Assembly (NCBI RefSeq): GCF_002245625.1
Contig: NZ_NOIG01000007.1
Coordinates: forward strand, 1-64,000
Direction of reading: 5' to 3'
Length of the DNA stretch: 64,000 bases
Source: Acidovorax kalamii
Lineage (GTDB): Bacteria; Pseudomonadota; Gammaproteobacteria; Burkholderiales; Burkholderiaceae_C
This document shows positions 33,717-42,479 of this stretch, in pieces (within the stretch, counting starts at the first letter, position 1; the number at the start of each line of letters is the position of its first letter). The notes under the pieces were generated by a model. The model was not told the DNA's origin. It saw only the letters and a program-made list of their open reading frames with translations, and did no database searches. The translations under genes and the position numbers were made by a program.

Positions 33717-34997
33717 TCAGCCACCCAGCCAGCGCAGCGGCACGGTGACGATGGAAGGGAACAGCACCAGCAGGAACATCACGGCCAGCTGGGCCAGCAT
33801 GAAGGGCATGACACCGCGGGTGACCTGCGACATCGAGATGCGGCCGACACCCGCCACCACGTTGAGCACCGTGCCCACGGGCGGGGTGATGAGCCCGATG
33901 GCGTTGTTGATGATGAAGAGCACGCCGAAGTACACCGGGTCGATGCCTGCGGCCTTGACCACTGGCATCAGCACGGGCGTAAGGATCAGGATGGTCGGCG
34001 TCATGTCCATGGCCGTGCCCACCACCATGACCAGCAGCATGATGGCGATCAGTAGCAGCGTTGGGTTGCCCATGAAGGGCTCCAGCATGCCGATGACCTT
34101 GGAGGGCAGGTCGGCCACGGTGATCAGCCAGGCGGACACCATGGCGGCAGCCACCAGGAACATCACCACCGCGCTGGTGCGGGCCGAGGCGCGGAAGATG
34201 TCGGCCAGTTGGTGCCAGCTCAGCTCGCGGTAGACCACCATGGACACGAACAGCGCATACACGGCGGCCACCACGGCGGCTTCGGTGGGGGTGAAGACAC
34301 CCATGCGCAGCCCCACCAGGATGATGATGGGCAGGCCCAGCGCCCACACGGCCTCTCGCAGGGCCACGGCCAGTTCGGCACGGGTGGCCCGCTTGGGGGG
34401 CGCCACATCCTCGCGCCGCACCAGCCACCACCAGGTGAGGGCCAGCGCCACCCCCAGCAGGATGCCGGGAACAATACCGGCCAGAAACAGCTTGCTGATA
34501 GACACGTTGGCCGCCACGCCAAAGATCACGAAACCGATGGACGGCGGGATCACCGGGGCGATGATGCCGGCGGACGCGATGAGCCCGGCCGAGCGTTCCT
34601 TGTTGTGGCCCGCAGCCACCATCATGGGCAGCAATAAAGAGGCCAGCGCTGCAGCATCGGCCACGGCCGAGCCCGACACGGCGGCCAGGATCACCGCCGC
34701 CATGATGGCCACATAGCCGAGGCCGCCGGGCACATGGCCGACCAGCGTGAGCGCCAGCTTCACGATGCGCTTGGACAGGCCGCCCACATTCATGATCTCG
34801 CCCGCCAGCATGAAGAAGGGCACGGCCAGCAGCGGAAAGCTGTCGGCGCCGTTGATCACGTTCTGCGCCAGGATCTGCGCATCGAACAGGTCCAGGTGCC
34901 ACATCAGCGCCACGCCGCTGATGAGCAGCGCAAACGCGATGGGAATGCCGATCGCCATGGCGAGCAGCAGGGAGCCGAGGAAGATGGTGACGGTCAT
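33717..34997 (-). CDS. TRAP transporter large permease (DctM family)
   Basis: The 426-residue integral membrane protein has many helices and DctM landmarks (LLAVPFFMLAGEIMNVGGLS; AAVSGSAVADAAAL; GIIAPVIPPSIGFVIFG; MDMTPTILILTPVLMPVVKA; NAIGLITPPVGTVLNVVAGV). It forms the sodium-coupled channel of the TRAP system together with the small permease encoded 23 bp upstream. The binding protein gene follows 62 bp downstream. Confidence 0.94.
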   Translation of the reverse strand: MTVTIFLGSLLLAMAIGIPIAFALLISGVALMWHLDLFDAQILAQNVINGADSFPLLAVPFFMLAGEIMNVGGLSKRIVKLALTLVGHVPGGLGYVAIMAAVILAAVSGSAVADAAALASLLLPMMVAAGHNKERSAGLIASAGIIAPVIPPSIGFVIFGVAANVSISKLFLAGIVPGILLGVALALTWWWLVRREDVAPPKRATRAELAVALREAVWALGLPIIILVGLRMGVFTPTEAAVVAAVYALFVSMVVYRELSWHQLADIFRASARTSAVVMFLVAAAMVSAWLITVADLPSKVIGMLEPFMGNPTLLLIAIMLLVMVVGTAMDMTPTILILTPVLMPVVKAAGIDPVYFGVLFIINNAIGLITPPVGTVLNVVAGVGRISMSQVTRGVMPFMLAQLAVMFLLVLFPSIVTVPLRWLGG

Positions 34998-35020
34998 GGT
35001 GGAGTGCCTGTGCGGAGGGG

Positions 35021-35608
35021 TCAGGGGCGGCGGCTGCCGGGCGCTTCGTGGGATGTTTCGGCGCCCGCAGGGCGGTGCGCCAGGGCCGCCAGTTCTTCGC
35101 TTTCCTGCACCATGACCAGCTCATGCTCCGCCAGCGGAACGAACAGGGTGCGCAGCAGGTCGTGCAGCAGAATGGCCATGCCCGACCCGCCCATCAGCAC
35201 GCCGCTGGCGTAGAAGATGCCCACCGAGGCGCCGGTCACGGGCGCTTCGGTTTCCCAGTTGATGAGCATCTGAGCCCAGCTGCCACTCAGCAGCAACCAC
35301 GACACATACAGCATGGCGATCTGAGCCAGCACCAGGCAGGCCTTCTTGCCCACGGCGGGCAGGCGCGACACCAGCGCATCCGTGCCCAGGTGGCCGTGTT
35401 CGCGCAGCGCCACCACGGCGCCCATGAAGGTCAGCCACACAAACAGCCAGCGCGAGAGTTCTTCCGACACCGTGATGCCGGAGTTCAGGGTGTAGCGCAG
35501 CACCACATTGCCAAACACCAGCACCACCATCACCGCCAGACACAGGCCGGACAGTACATCCAGCACGCGGGTGTATCCCCGCAGCACGCGGTCGGCCAGT
35601 GCAAACAT
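35021..35608 (-). CDS. TRAP transporter small permease (DctQ family)
   Basis: A 195-residue protein with four predicted helices (VLSGLCLAVMVVLVFGNVVL; SRWLFVWLTFMGAVVALREH; LAQIAMLYVSWLLLSGSWAQ; GIFYASGVLMGGSGMAILLH). The DctQ signature ELSRWLFVWLTFMGA is present. It is the first structural gene of the cluster; GGAG lies 5 nt before the ATG. The promoter should lie in the 180-bp gap to the TetR gene. Confidence 0.92.
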   Translation of the reverse strand: MFALADRVLRGYTRVLDVLSGLCLAVMVVLVFGNVVLRYTLNSGITVSEELSRWLFVWLTFMGAVVALREHGHLGTDALVSRLPAVGKKACLVLAQIAMLYVSWLLLSGSWAQMLINWETEAPVTGASVGIFYASGVLMGGSGMAILLHDLLRTLFVPLAEHELVMVQESEELAALAHRPAGAETSHEAPGSRRP

Positions 35609-35650
35609 GGTGTCTCCAGTCGTTGTATTGAAACGCTGAAAGAATTTTGT

Positions 35651-35696
35651 ACGAACTGGTTAGTATTTGATCTAGGTGCAAACCCTGCATGGTTTG
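35651..35696. promoter_or_regulatory. Two inverted repeats upstream of the shikimate/TRAP operon
   Basis: ACGAAC-TG-GTTAGT (35651-35664) is an imperfect palindrome with one mismatch per arm. CAAACC-CTGCAT-GGTTTG (35679-35696) has perfect 6-bp arms. Both lie in the gap between the TetR gene and dctQ, which also has the local AT-rich stretch. Likely operators for the TetR protein or promoter elements. Confidence 0.5.
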
Positions 35697-35788
35697 TCAT
35701 GGCAGGACGCAGCCATGCACGGCGCGCGCCCAGGGTGCCGATGAGGAGCTTTTTGGCGCGGGACCGGGGTGTGCCCGGGCCGGGAGGG

Positions 35789-36505
35789 TCAGGGCCGCAG
35801 AAAGCGCACGATCATCTCGATGATCGATTCACGGCGTTGCGCCGTGGCGGCAGGGGTGTCGAGCGAGCGCTTGAAGATCGCGCCAAAGGTGTGGCGGTTG
35901 GCCTCGTTGAAGAAGCACAGCGCCGAGATGGACATGTGCAGGTCCACCGGGTCTACATCGGGGCGGAACGCGCCCGCCGCCACGCCACGCTGGTAGACAT
36001 CGCGCACGGCATGGATGACGGGGATGTTCAGTTCCTGGATCGTGGCCGACTTGCTGATGAATTCGCCCCGGTGCATGTTCTCGTTCATCACCAGGCGGAT
36101 GAAGTCGGGGTTGGCAAGCTGGTAGTCCACCGTGAACCCCACCAGCGTGCGCAGGGCCTGCTCGGGTGCCAGGTCTTCCAGGTGCAACTCCGATTCGATG
36201 CGCCGGATGCGCCGGTAGGCCTCCTCCAGCACCGCGACGTACAGACCTTCCTTGCTACCGAAGTAGTAGTAGATCATGCGCTTGCTGGTGCTGGTCAGCG
36301 CCGCGATCTCGTCAATGCGTGCCCCGGCTAGGCCCTTGTCCGCAAACTCTGCCGTGGCCACCTGCAGGATGTTGGCCATCGTGCGGTCGGGGTCGTTGAC
36401 GCGGACCCGGTCCGCCCCGGGCGTGGTGGCGGCCTCGCGCGCCGCGCGCTGGCGGGTGGCGCGTTCATCGCCGGGTTTCGAAGGTTTTTGAACCATTTCG
36501 TTCAT
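35789..36505 (-). CDS. TetR-family regulator of the quinate/shikimate cluster
   Basis: The 238-residue regulator has an N-terminal Lys/Arg-rich tail, a TetR HTH (ANILQVATAEFADKGLAG; IDEIAALTSTSKRMIYYYFG) and a ligand domain with a TetR_C form seen in regulators of aromatic or acid catabolism (FVDYQLANPDF-type segment FTVDYQLANPDFIRLVMNEN). It precedes the TRAP and catabolic genes on the same strand. The ATG at 36505 is used; the frame continues seven codons up to a TTG, which is unlikely as start. The ligand may be a pathway intermediate. Confidence 0.85.
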   Translation of the reverse strand: MNEMVQKPSKPGDERATRQRAAREAATTPGADRVRVNDPDRTMANILQVATAEFADKGLAGARIDEIAALTSTSKRMIYYYFGSKEGLYVAVLEEAYRRIRRIESELHLEDLAPEQALRTLVGFTVDYQLANPDFIRLVMNENMHRGEFISKSATIQELNIPVIHAVRDVYQRGVAAGAFRPDVDPVDLHMSISALCFFNEANRHTFGAIFKRSLDTPAATAQRRESIIEMIVRFLRP

Positions 36506-36573
36506 AAGCGCCCAAGCATACGGCAAGCCCGGCGCGGGGTCTTTACCAAACCCGGGCTGCCTGCGCCCGCCGC

Positions 36574-37188
36574 TCAGGACGGCTTGGTGTCTGCAAAGCT
36601 CGGGCGTAGCATCAGCTTGTCAAGCAGCTTGCCCAGGTTGGGGTACTCGTTGCGCCAGGCGATGTCGGGGAAGCGGAACTCCAGCCAGCCCAGGGCGCAG
36701 CCCACGGCGATGTCGGACAGACTGAGGTGAATGCCGCTGCAATACGGCTTGTCGCCCAGGCCCTGGCTCATGGACTTGAGGCCGTCGTTCACCTTGACCA
36801 GTTGGCGGTCGATCCAGGCCTGGCTGCGTTCGCTGTCCTTGCGGTGGGCCCAGGTGGCTTCCAGGCGGGCCAGGATGGCGGCGTCCATCACGCCGTCGGC
36901 CAGGGCCTCCCAGGTCTTGACTTCGGCACGCTCGCGGCCCTGCGACGGGATCAGCTTGCCCACGGGCGACAGGGTATCCAGGTACTCGACGATCACACGG
37001 GAGTCAAACACCGCTTCGCCGCCTTCCATCACCAGGCAGGGCACCTTGCCCAGAGGGTTGGATGTGGCGATGTGGGTGTCGTCAGCCCAGACGTTTTCCT
37101 GCACGAACTGGTAGTCGAGCTTTTTCTCAGCCATCACGATACGTACCTTGCGCACGTAGGGGCTGGCGGTGGCTCCGATCAATTTCAT
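36574..37188 (-). CDS. Glutathione S-transferase family protein
   Basis: A 204-residue protein with an N-terminal thioredoxin-like domain (MKLIGATASPYVRKVRI, Ser9-Pro10 in the active-site loop; NPLGKVPCLVMEGG with the cis-Pro; FDSRVIVEYLD) and an all-helical C-terminal domain (SLSDIAVGCALGWLEFRFPD). It probably conjugates or reduces with glutathione in the cytosol. It is a single gene, divergent from purB. Confidence 0.9.
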   Translation of the reverse strand: MKLIGATASPYVRKVRIVMAEKKLDYQFVQENVWADDTHIATSNPLGKVPCLVMEGGEAVFDSRVIVEYLDTLSPVGKLIPSQGRERAEVKTWEALADGVMDAAILARLEATWAHRKDSERSQAWIDRQLVKVNDGLKSMSQGLGDKPYCSGIHLSLSDIAVGCALGWLEFRFPDIAWRNEYPNLGKLLDKLMLRPSFADTKPS

Positions 37189-37264
37189 GGTGTGTCTTCC
37201 AGTGCGCGGGGATGCTGAACAATTCGGGTTGGATTCTATCGACAGCGACCCGGCGTGAGCCTGA

Positions 37265-38686
<1,422 letters not shown>

Positions 38687-38702
38687 CAGCGGTCATTCCA
38701 AG

Positions 38703-38757
38703 CCATTTTGGCCTCCAGCGCTTTTCCATTAAGCGCTGGCAGCTATCTATTTAGTAG
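38703..38757 (+). repeat. Dispersed repeat, copy E (best-formed copy)
   Basis: Contains CCAGCGCTT (38715-38723) and AAGCGCTGG (38731-38739), perfect 9-bp arms around a 7-nt loop, preceded by CATTTTGGCCT and followed by CAGCTATCTATTTAG. It lies between purB and yaeQ and ends 10 bp before the yaeQ start. It best shows the family plan and its hairpin; it could also act as the purB transcript end. Confidence 0.7.
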
Positions 38758-38766
38758 TGAGGCTGC

Positions 38767-39327
38767 ATGGCCATCAAATCCACCATCTTCAAGGCGAACG
38801 TCCAGATCGCCGATATCGACCACGGCTACTACGCCGACCACGCCCTGACCCTGGCCCGCCACCCGAGCGAGACCGACGAGCGCATGATGGTCCGTCTGGC
38901 CGCCCTGGCCATCCAGGCGCACCAGCTCAACGACCTGTGCAATGGCGACGCCACCCTGGCGTTTGGCGCGGGGCTGTCGGACCCGGATGACCCGGATGCG
39001 TCCCTTACCGACTTCACGGGCCGCAAGCGCGTGTGGATCGAAGTGGGTCAGCCCGAGGACAAGCCGCTGACCAAGGCCTGCAGCAAGGCCGATTCCGTGA
39101 TCGTCTACTGCTTCAACCACGCCTCGGAAATCTGGTGGAAGGGCATCGAAAGCAAGCTGTCGCGGCTGGACAAGCTGCAGGTCTGGCGCATTCCCACCGA
39201 GGCATCGCAGGCACTGGCACAGTTGGCCGAGCGCAGCATGCAGCTGCAGGCCACGGTGCAGGAAGGGGCCATCACCCTGAGCAGCACCTTGGGCAGCGTG
39301 CACGTGGAGCCCGTGCGCTGGAAGTAG
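38767..39327 (+). CDS. yaeQ: YaeQ family protein
   Basis: The 186-residue protein matches YaeQ throughout (MAIKSTIFKANVQIADIDHG; LARHPSETDERMMVRLAA; VWIEVGQPEDKPLTKACSKA; SEIWWKGIESKLSRLDKLQV; MQLQATVQEGAITLSS). The fold is related to PD-(D/E)XK nucleases, with the E in WIEVG and D/K positions retained. The cellular role is not settled; early work linked it to RfaH suppression. Confidence 0.92.
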   Translation: MAIKSTIFKANVQIADIDHGYYADHALTLARHPSETDERMMVRLAALAIQAHQLNDLCNGDATLAFGAGLSDPDDPDASLTDFTGRKRVWIEVGQPEDKPLTKACSKADSVIVYCFNHASEIWWKGIESKLSRLDKLQVWRIPTEASQALAQLAERSMQLQATVQEGAITLSSTLGSVHVEPVRWK

Positions 39328-39337
39328 ATTGTTCAGG

Positions 39338-39396
39338 CCGAAAAGGCCTTCTCCGCGCAATAGTCATACCCTTTTGGCTATTGAATTAATAGCATT
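39338..39396 (+). repeat. Dispersed degenerate repeat, copy F
   Basis: Reads GAAAAGGCCTTCTCCGCGC, then TTTTGGCTATTGAATTAATAGC. The central hairpin is eroded, but both flanks match the other copies. It sits between the convergent yaeQ and DUF2007 genes. Confidence 0.5.
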
Positions 39397-39449
39397 GGTG
39401 GCATGTCTGCATGCCCAGTTGCCTGCATGCGTGGACAGGCGTTTCAGTT

Positions 39450-39755
39450 TCAGTCCCGCGGCATGAGTGCGCCACATTGCCAGCACTGCTCGAAGCCGCC
39501 CTCCACAATTTCGCCGCATCGGCAGGCCCAGTGGCGCTGCGGCAGGGCCTGCAACTCTTGCAGCAGCGTGCGAGCGCGGGTCGCGTGTTCCTCGTGGTCC
39601 AGCCAGATCTCGGGCAGGCATTGGTCGGGCGGCAGGTGCCCGGCAGCGGCACCCAGGTACTGGCGCTGCACCGACGCCGTCATGCCCGCCTCGCACAGGA
39701 GGTCGGCCCACAGCGTGGCGATGGCGATGTTCGGGGCTTGGGTCAGGCGCAGCAT
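39450..39755 (-). CDS. DUF2007 protein with C-terminal zinc ribbon
   Basis: A 101-residue protein. The N-terminal half is a DUF2007-type alpha-beta domain (NIAIATLWADLLCEAGMTAS). The C-terminus holds four cysteines in CRCGEIVEGGFEQCWQC form (CxC, then CxxC), a likely zinc ribbon. DUF2007 has been described as a putative signal-transducing fold, but no function is known. It ends convergent to yaeQ. Confidence 0.8.
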   Translation of the reverse strand: MLRLTQAPNIAIATLWADLLCEAGMTASVQRQYLGAAAGHLPPDQCLPEIWLDHEEHATRARTLLQELQALPQRHWACRCGEIVEGGFEQCWQCGALMPRD

Positions 39756-39809
39756 GGCTCCACCATAGCCGCTGCCGGGGTTGGCGTACAGCCCCTGCCT
39801 TTGTCGGCC

Positions 39810-40244
39810 TCAGGGCGCGGGTGATGGGGGTGTCGAGGCACCCTCGGCCGCACGTTCGGCGTAGCGGTTGAAGCGCCACGCAGAGTGCTCCAGGGTGATG
39901 CGGCGCCACACCACACGCTTTTCCACAGGGCTCATGGCCGGCCAGTGCTGCACTTCATCGAAGGTGCGCCCGCAGCCTTTGCAAAGGTCGTCCCCCTGGC
40001 TGGTGGAGCAGATGGCGATGCACGGGGTGTCGGGGGTCGTGTCGTACCAGGCATGCCATGCGGCCAACGCGCGCGCAGGCAGGTCGCCTTCACCGATGGT
40101 GGTCTGGTGGTGGTAAACCATCAGCGCATAGGCCTCTCCCAGGGCCTCGATCTCGGGCGCCAGCGCCACGCCATCCGGCGAGGGCGCGCGATGGCGCCAG
40201 TGGTTGATGGCGGCTTCGATGTCGGTGATGTGGATGGCGGCCAT
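39810..40244 (-). CDS. DUF3717 plus DUF1289 fusion protein
   Basis: The 144-residue protein joins an N-terminal DUF3717-like helical part (IHITDIEAAINHWRHRAPSP; AYALMVYHH) to a DUF1289 domain with clustered Cys and Trp residues (TPCIAICSTSQGDDLCKGCG, RTFDEVQHWPAMSPVEKRVV). The CxxxC and CxxC spacing suggests a metal site; function is unknown. The ATG at 40244 is used instead of the GTG at 40259; neither has a clear ribosome site. Confidence 0.8.
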   Translation of the reverse strand: MAAIHITDIEAAINHWRHRAPSPDGVALAPEIEALGEAYALMVYHHQTTIGEGDLPARALAAWHAWYDTTPDTPCIAICSTSQGDDLCKGCGRTFDEVQHWPAMSPVEKRVVWRRITLEHSAWRFNRYAERAAEGASTPPSPAP

Positions 40245-40404
40245 GGATGGGCGAGACACAAGGGGGCTGGATCATAGCCGCCCGCCCGGGGGATGCTGGC
40301 GGTGGTGTTATCCACAAAGGCTTATCGCGCAGGAACGTTCATACGCAGTAACCACAACATGCCGACCCTTGCGCGGCCGCGCTGGCGATGTTCCAATCGA
40401 GGGC

Positions 40405-40559
40405 TCGAAGGGGAGTAGCTCCCGACTTGTATTGCAGCGGGGCCCGGCCCTGATGGTCGCAGTGCAAGGCATCGGATTCGTCGTCAATACGAAGCATCGC
40501 TTCCGGCGTTCCGGGCTCCACGCACATGCTCCATGTGCAGAGCCGAGCAAGACCTTTGA
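40405..40559 (+). promoter_or_regulatory. yybP-ykoY manganese riboswitch
   Basis: The conserved 5' box AAGGGGAGTAGCT (40408-40420) and 3' box GAGCAAGACCTTTGA (40545-40559) are present. The ends pair as TCGAAGG (40405-40411) with CCTTTGA (40553-40559), closing the P1 stem, and GTCGTCAATACG plus GCATCGC lie in the middle, as in this aptamer family. The next gene is terC, a known partner of this RNA (E. coli alx). Short hairpins follow (40563-40575 and about 40599-40621) that could form the expression platform. Of the 480-bp gap 40245-40724, this is the only strong element; a single DnaA-box match lies at 40308-40316. Confidence 0.88.
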
Positions 40560-40724
40560 TGGGCCCACTGTGGGCTGATCAAGGCTGCCTCTTCGCGTGC
40601 CGCGCCCCCGCAGCGCGGTGGCAAGTCCCTGATCCTCCGACCGCAGGCCCTCTATCCCTGGGATGGACTCGGCGCTACAGTGGCGGCGCGGTCCTCCCTT
40701 CGCGCTCTTGATACTGAGGAATTT

Positions 40725-41477
40725 ATGGACTTTTTGGCATCGCCCGAATTCTGGCTCGCACTGGGCCAGATCATCATCATCGACATCCTGCTGGGTGGCG
40801 ACAACGCTGTGGTCATTGCGCTGGCTTGCCGCAAGTTGCCCCCTGCACAGCGCACCAAGGGCATCATCTGGGGCACGGCGGGCGCTATCGTCTTGCGGGT
40901 GATTCTGATCGCCTTTGCGATGACCCTGCTGGCCTTGCCGTTCCTCAAGTTCGTGGGTGCCATCCTGCTGGTGTGGATTGGTGTCAAGCTGCTGGCCCCC
41001 GATGAAGAAGGCCATGGCGACGTGCAGGGCAGCGACAAGCTGTTGGCCGCCATCAAGACCATCATCGTGGCCGACCTGGTGATGAGCGTGGACAACGTGA
41101 TCGCCATTGCTGGTGCAGCACAGAACGCGGGCGAACACCAGTTCCTGCTGGTCGTGCTGGGCCTCTTGATCTCCATCCCGATCATCGTCTGGGGCAGCCA
41201 GCTGGTCATCAAGCTGATGGAGCGCTTCCCGATGATCATCACGCTGGGCGGCATGCTGCTGGGCTGGATCGCAGGTGGCATGCTGGTCACCGACCCCGCA
41301 CTGGCCAACCCCGACAAGTGGCAGTGGATGCTGAAGATGCCTCTGGACGCTTCGGGCGACGTGCTCGACACGGTCAAGTACGGTGCCAGCGTGGCGGGTG
41401 CACTGTTGGTGCTGCTGGCCGGGAAAATCATTCTCGCGCGCCGCGCCGCTGCAGCGCCTGCCGAACAACAGCATTGA
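40725..41477 (+). CDS. TerC family membrane protein, probable manganese exporter
   Basis: A 250-residue protein with seven or more helices and the paired acidic motifs of TerC (DILLGGDNAVVIALACRKLP; ADLVMSVDNVIAIAGAAQNA). E. coli relatives such as Alx move Mn(II). The Mn-sensing riboswitch in front strongly supports that substrate. GAGGA lies 4 nt before the ATG; the in-frame codons further up belong to the leader. A hypothetical gene follows after a strong hairpin. Confidence 0.9.
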   Translation: MDFLASPEFWLALGQIIIIDILLGGDNAVVIALACRKLPPAQRTKGIIWGTAGAIVLRVILIAFAMTLLALPFLKFVGAILLVWIGVKLLAPDEEGHGDVQGSDKLLAAIKTIIVADLVMSVDNVIAIAGAAQNAGEHQFLLVVLGLLISIPIIVWGSQLVIKLMERFPMIITLGGMLLGWIAGGMLVTDPALANPDKWQWMLKMPLDASGDVLDTVKYGASVAGALLVLLAGKIILARRAAAAPAEQQH

Positions 41478-41487
41478 TCTGATCGGT

Positions 41488-41517
41488 GCCCCGGGGGAGT
41501 GTTTCACGCCCCGGGGC
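41488..41517 (+). terminator. GC-rich stem-loop between terC and the next gene
   Basis: GCCCCGGGG and CCCCGGGGC form a perfect 9-bp stem with a 12-nt loop, 10 nt after the terC stop. There is no long U-run, so it may be a partial terminator or processing site. Confidence 0.45.
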
Positions 41518-41541
41518 CTTGGGGCTTTCACAGGAGGCGGT

Positions 41542-42009
41542 ATGGACAGAGTCATCGTGTACGTGGACGACGCAGCGTATGCCCAGCAGGTGCTTGCACC
41601 CCTGTTTGCCCGTGAGGCAGCGGCACCGACCCAGTGGGTGCTGGTGGCCTGCGCCCCGCGGATGACCCACCGCATCAGCAAATGGGTGAGCCACAGCGCC
41701 CGCGAGAACTGGCGTACCAAGTGGGCGGACAAACTGTTTGCCCAGATACTCCCCGGCCTGCGGGCCCCCGCCAACAGCGTGACCACGGTGGTGGCCAAGG
41801 GTCCGTTGGTGGAGCTGACGGAGCAGCTGCAGGCGGCCCAGCCCTCTGCGGCCCAGGTGGTGGATGCCCGCCGCCCCAAATCCGATGCCCCGGAGGATGC
41901 GGAGAAAGGCCAGAAGGCGGGCCGCCGCTGGCCAACGCCCCGGCCTGGCACCCTCATGGGCAGCCTGCTCACGGGTTTTGGCACCCTGTGGGTGCTGGCG
42001 CTGGAGTGA
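41542..42009 (+). CDS. Conserved hypothetical protein downstream of terC
   Basis: The 155-residue protein starts MDRVIVYVDDAAYAQQVLAP with a good AGGAGG site 4 nt upstream. It looks like a small Rossmann or USP-like alpha-beta domain, with a basic, proline-rich linker and a short hydrophobic C-terminus (TLMGSLLTGFGTLWVLALE). No domain is recognised. Position suggests co-transcription with terC, but a link to metal handling is only inference. Confidence 0.7.
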   Translation: MDRVIVYVDDAAYAQQVLAPLFAREAAAPTQWVLVACAPRMTHRISKWVSHSARENWRTKWADKLFAQILPGLRAPANSVTTVVAKGPLVELTEQLQAAQPSAAQVVDARRPKSDAPEDAEKGQKAGRRWPTPRPGTLMGSLLTGFGTLWVLALE

Positions 42010-42067
42010 CTGGGCGCGTCGAAAGACGCCAAAGGGCCTGTCTGCTGATCGGAGCAGGTGCTGTGAC

Positions 42068-42094
42068 AAAAAAGGGCCTGCAAGGCCCTTTTTT
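42068..42094 (+). terminator. Rho-independent terminator after the terC unit
   Basis: AAAAAAGGGCCT and AGGCCCTTTTTT form perfect 12-bp arms around GCA. A U6 run follows the GC stem on the plus strand and the structure works on both strands. It ends the terC-hypothetical transcript 58 nt after the stop. Confidence 0.9.
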
Positions 42095-42125
42095 GCGGAT
42101 CACTGGCCGGTGCTATTCTTTGGCC

Positions 42126-42479
42126 ATGAAACTTCTTCTCAAATGGCTGCTCAGTGCAGCCGCGCTGTTGTTCGTGGCGTATATCTACAGCGGTGTCGAG
42201 GTGAAGAGCTTTCCCTCGGCATTGATCGCGGCCTTTGTGATCGGGCTGTTCAATGTGGTGCTGCGGCCGGTGCTGGTGGTGCTGACGCTGCCGGTCACCA
42301 TCGTCACGGTGGGGCTGTTCCTTTTTGTGATCAACGCGCTCATGTTCTGGGCCGCCGCCAGCGTGCTCGACGGCTTCCATGTCGCGGGTTTTGGCGCAGC
42401 CCTGCTGGGCTCGCTCATTTATTCGGTGCTGGGCGTGGTGATCGAGTCAGCGCTCGGCGGCCTGTTCGCGAAGAAGTGA
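42126..42479 (+). CDS. Small four-helix membrane protein of the PF04020 (phage-holin-like) family
   Basis: A 117-residue protein, almost entirely hydrophobic, with four helices ([74 protein letters not shown]). The pattern is that of PF04020 proteins, common in bacterial chromosomes and not phage-borne here. Function is unknown. Its 3' end overlaps the end of the convergent M48 protease gene by 33 bp. Confidence 0.85.
   Translation: MKLLLKWLLSAAALLFVAYIYSGVEVKSFPSALIAAFVIGLFNVVLRPVLVVLTLPVTIVTVGLFLFVINALMFWAAASVLDGFHVAGFGAALLGSLIYSVLGVVIESALGGLFAKK

Noticed and set aside
40308..40316. Perfect DnaA-box match (TTATCCACA)
   Set aside because: It is a single 9-mer with no companion boxes, AT-rich region or dnaA/dnaN genes, so it is expected by chance.
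40308..42380. 690-codon minus-strand open frame across terC and its riboswitch
   Set aside because: It covers the riboswitch, terC and a terminator, all supported on the plus strand, and has no recognisable domain.
42126..42479. Prophage signal from the holin-like protein
   Set aside because: The PF04020 family is common in chromosomes, and no other phage gene is nearby.
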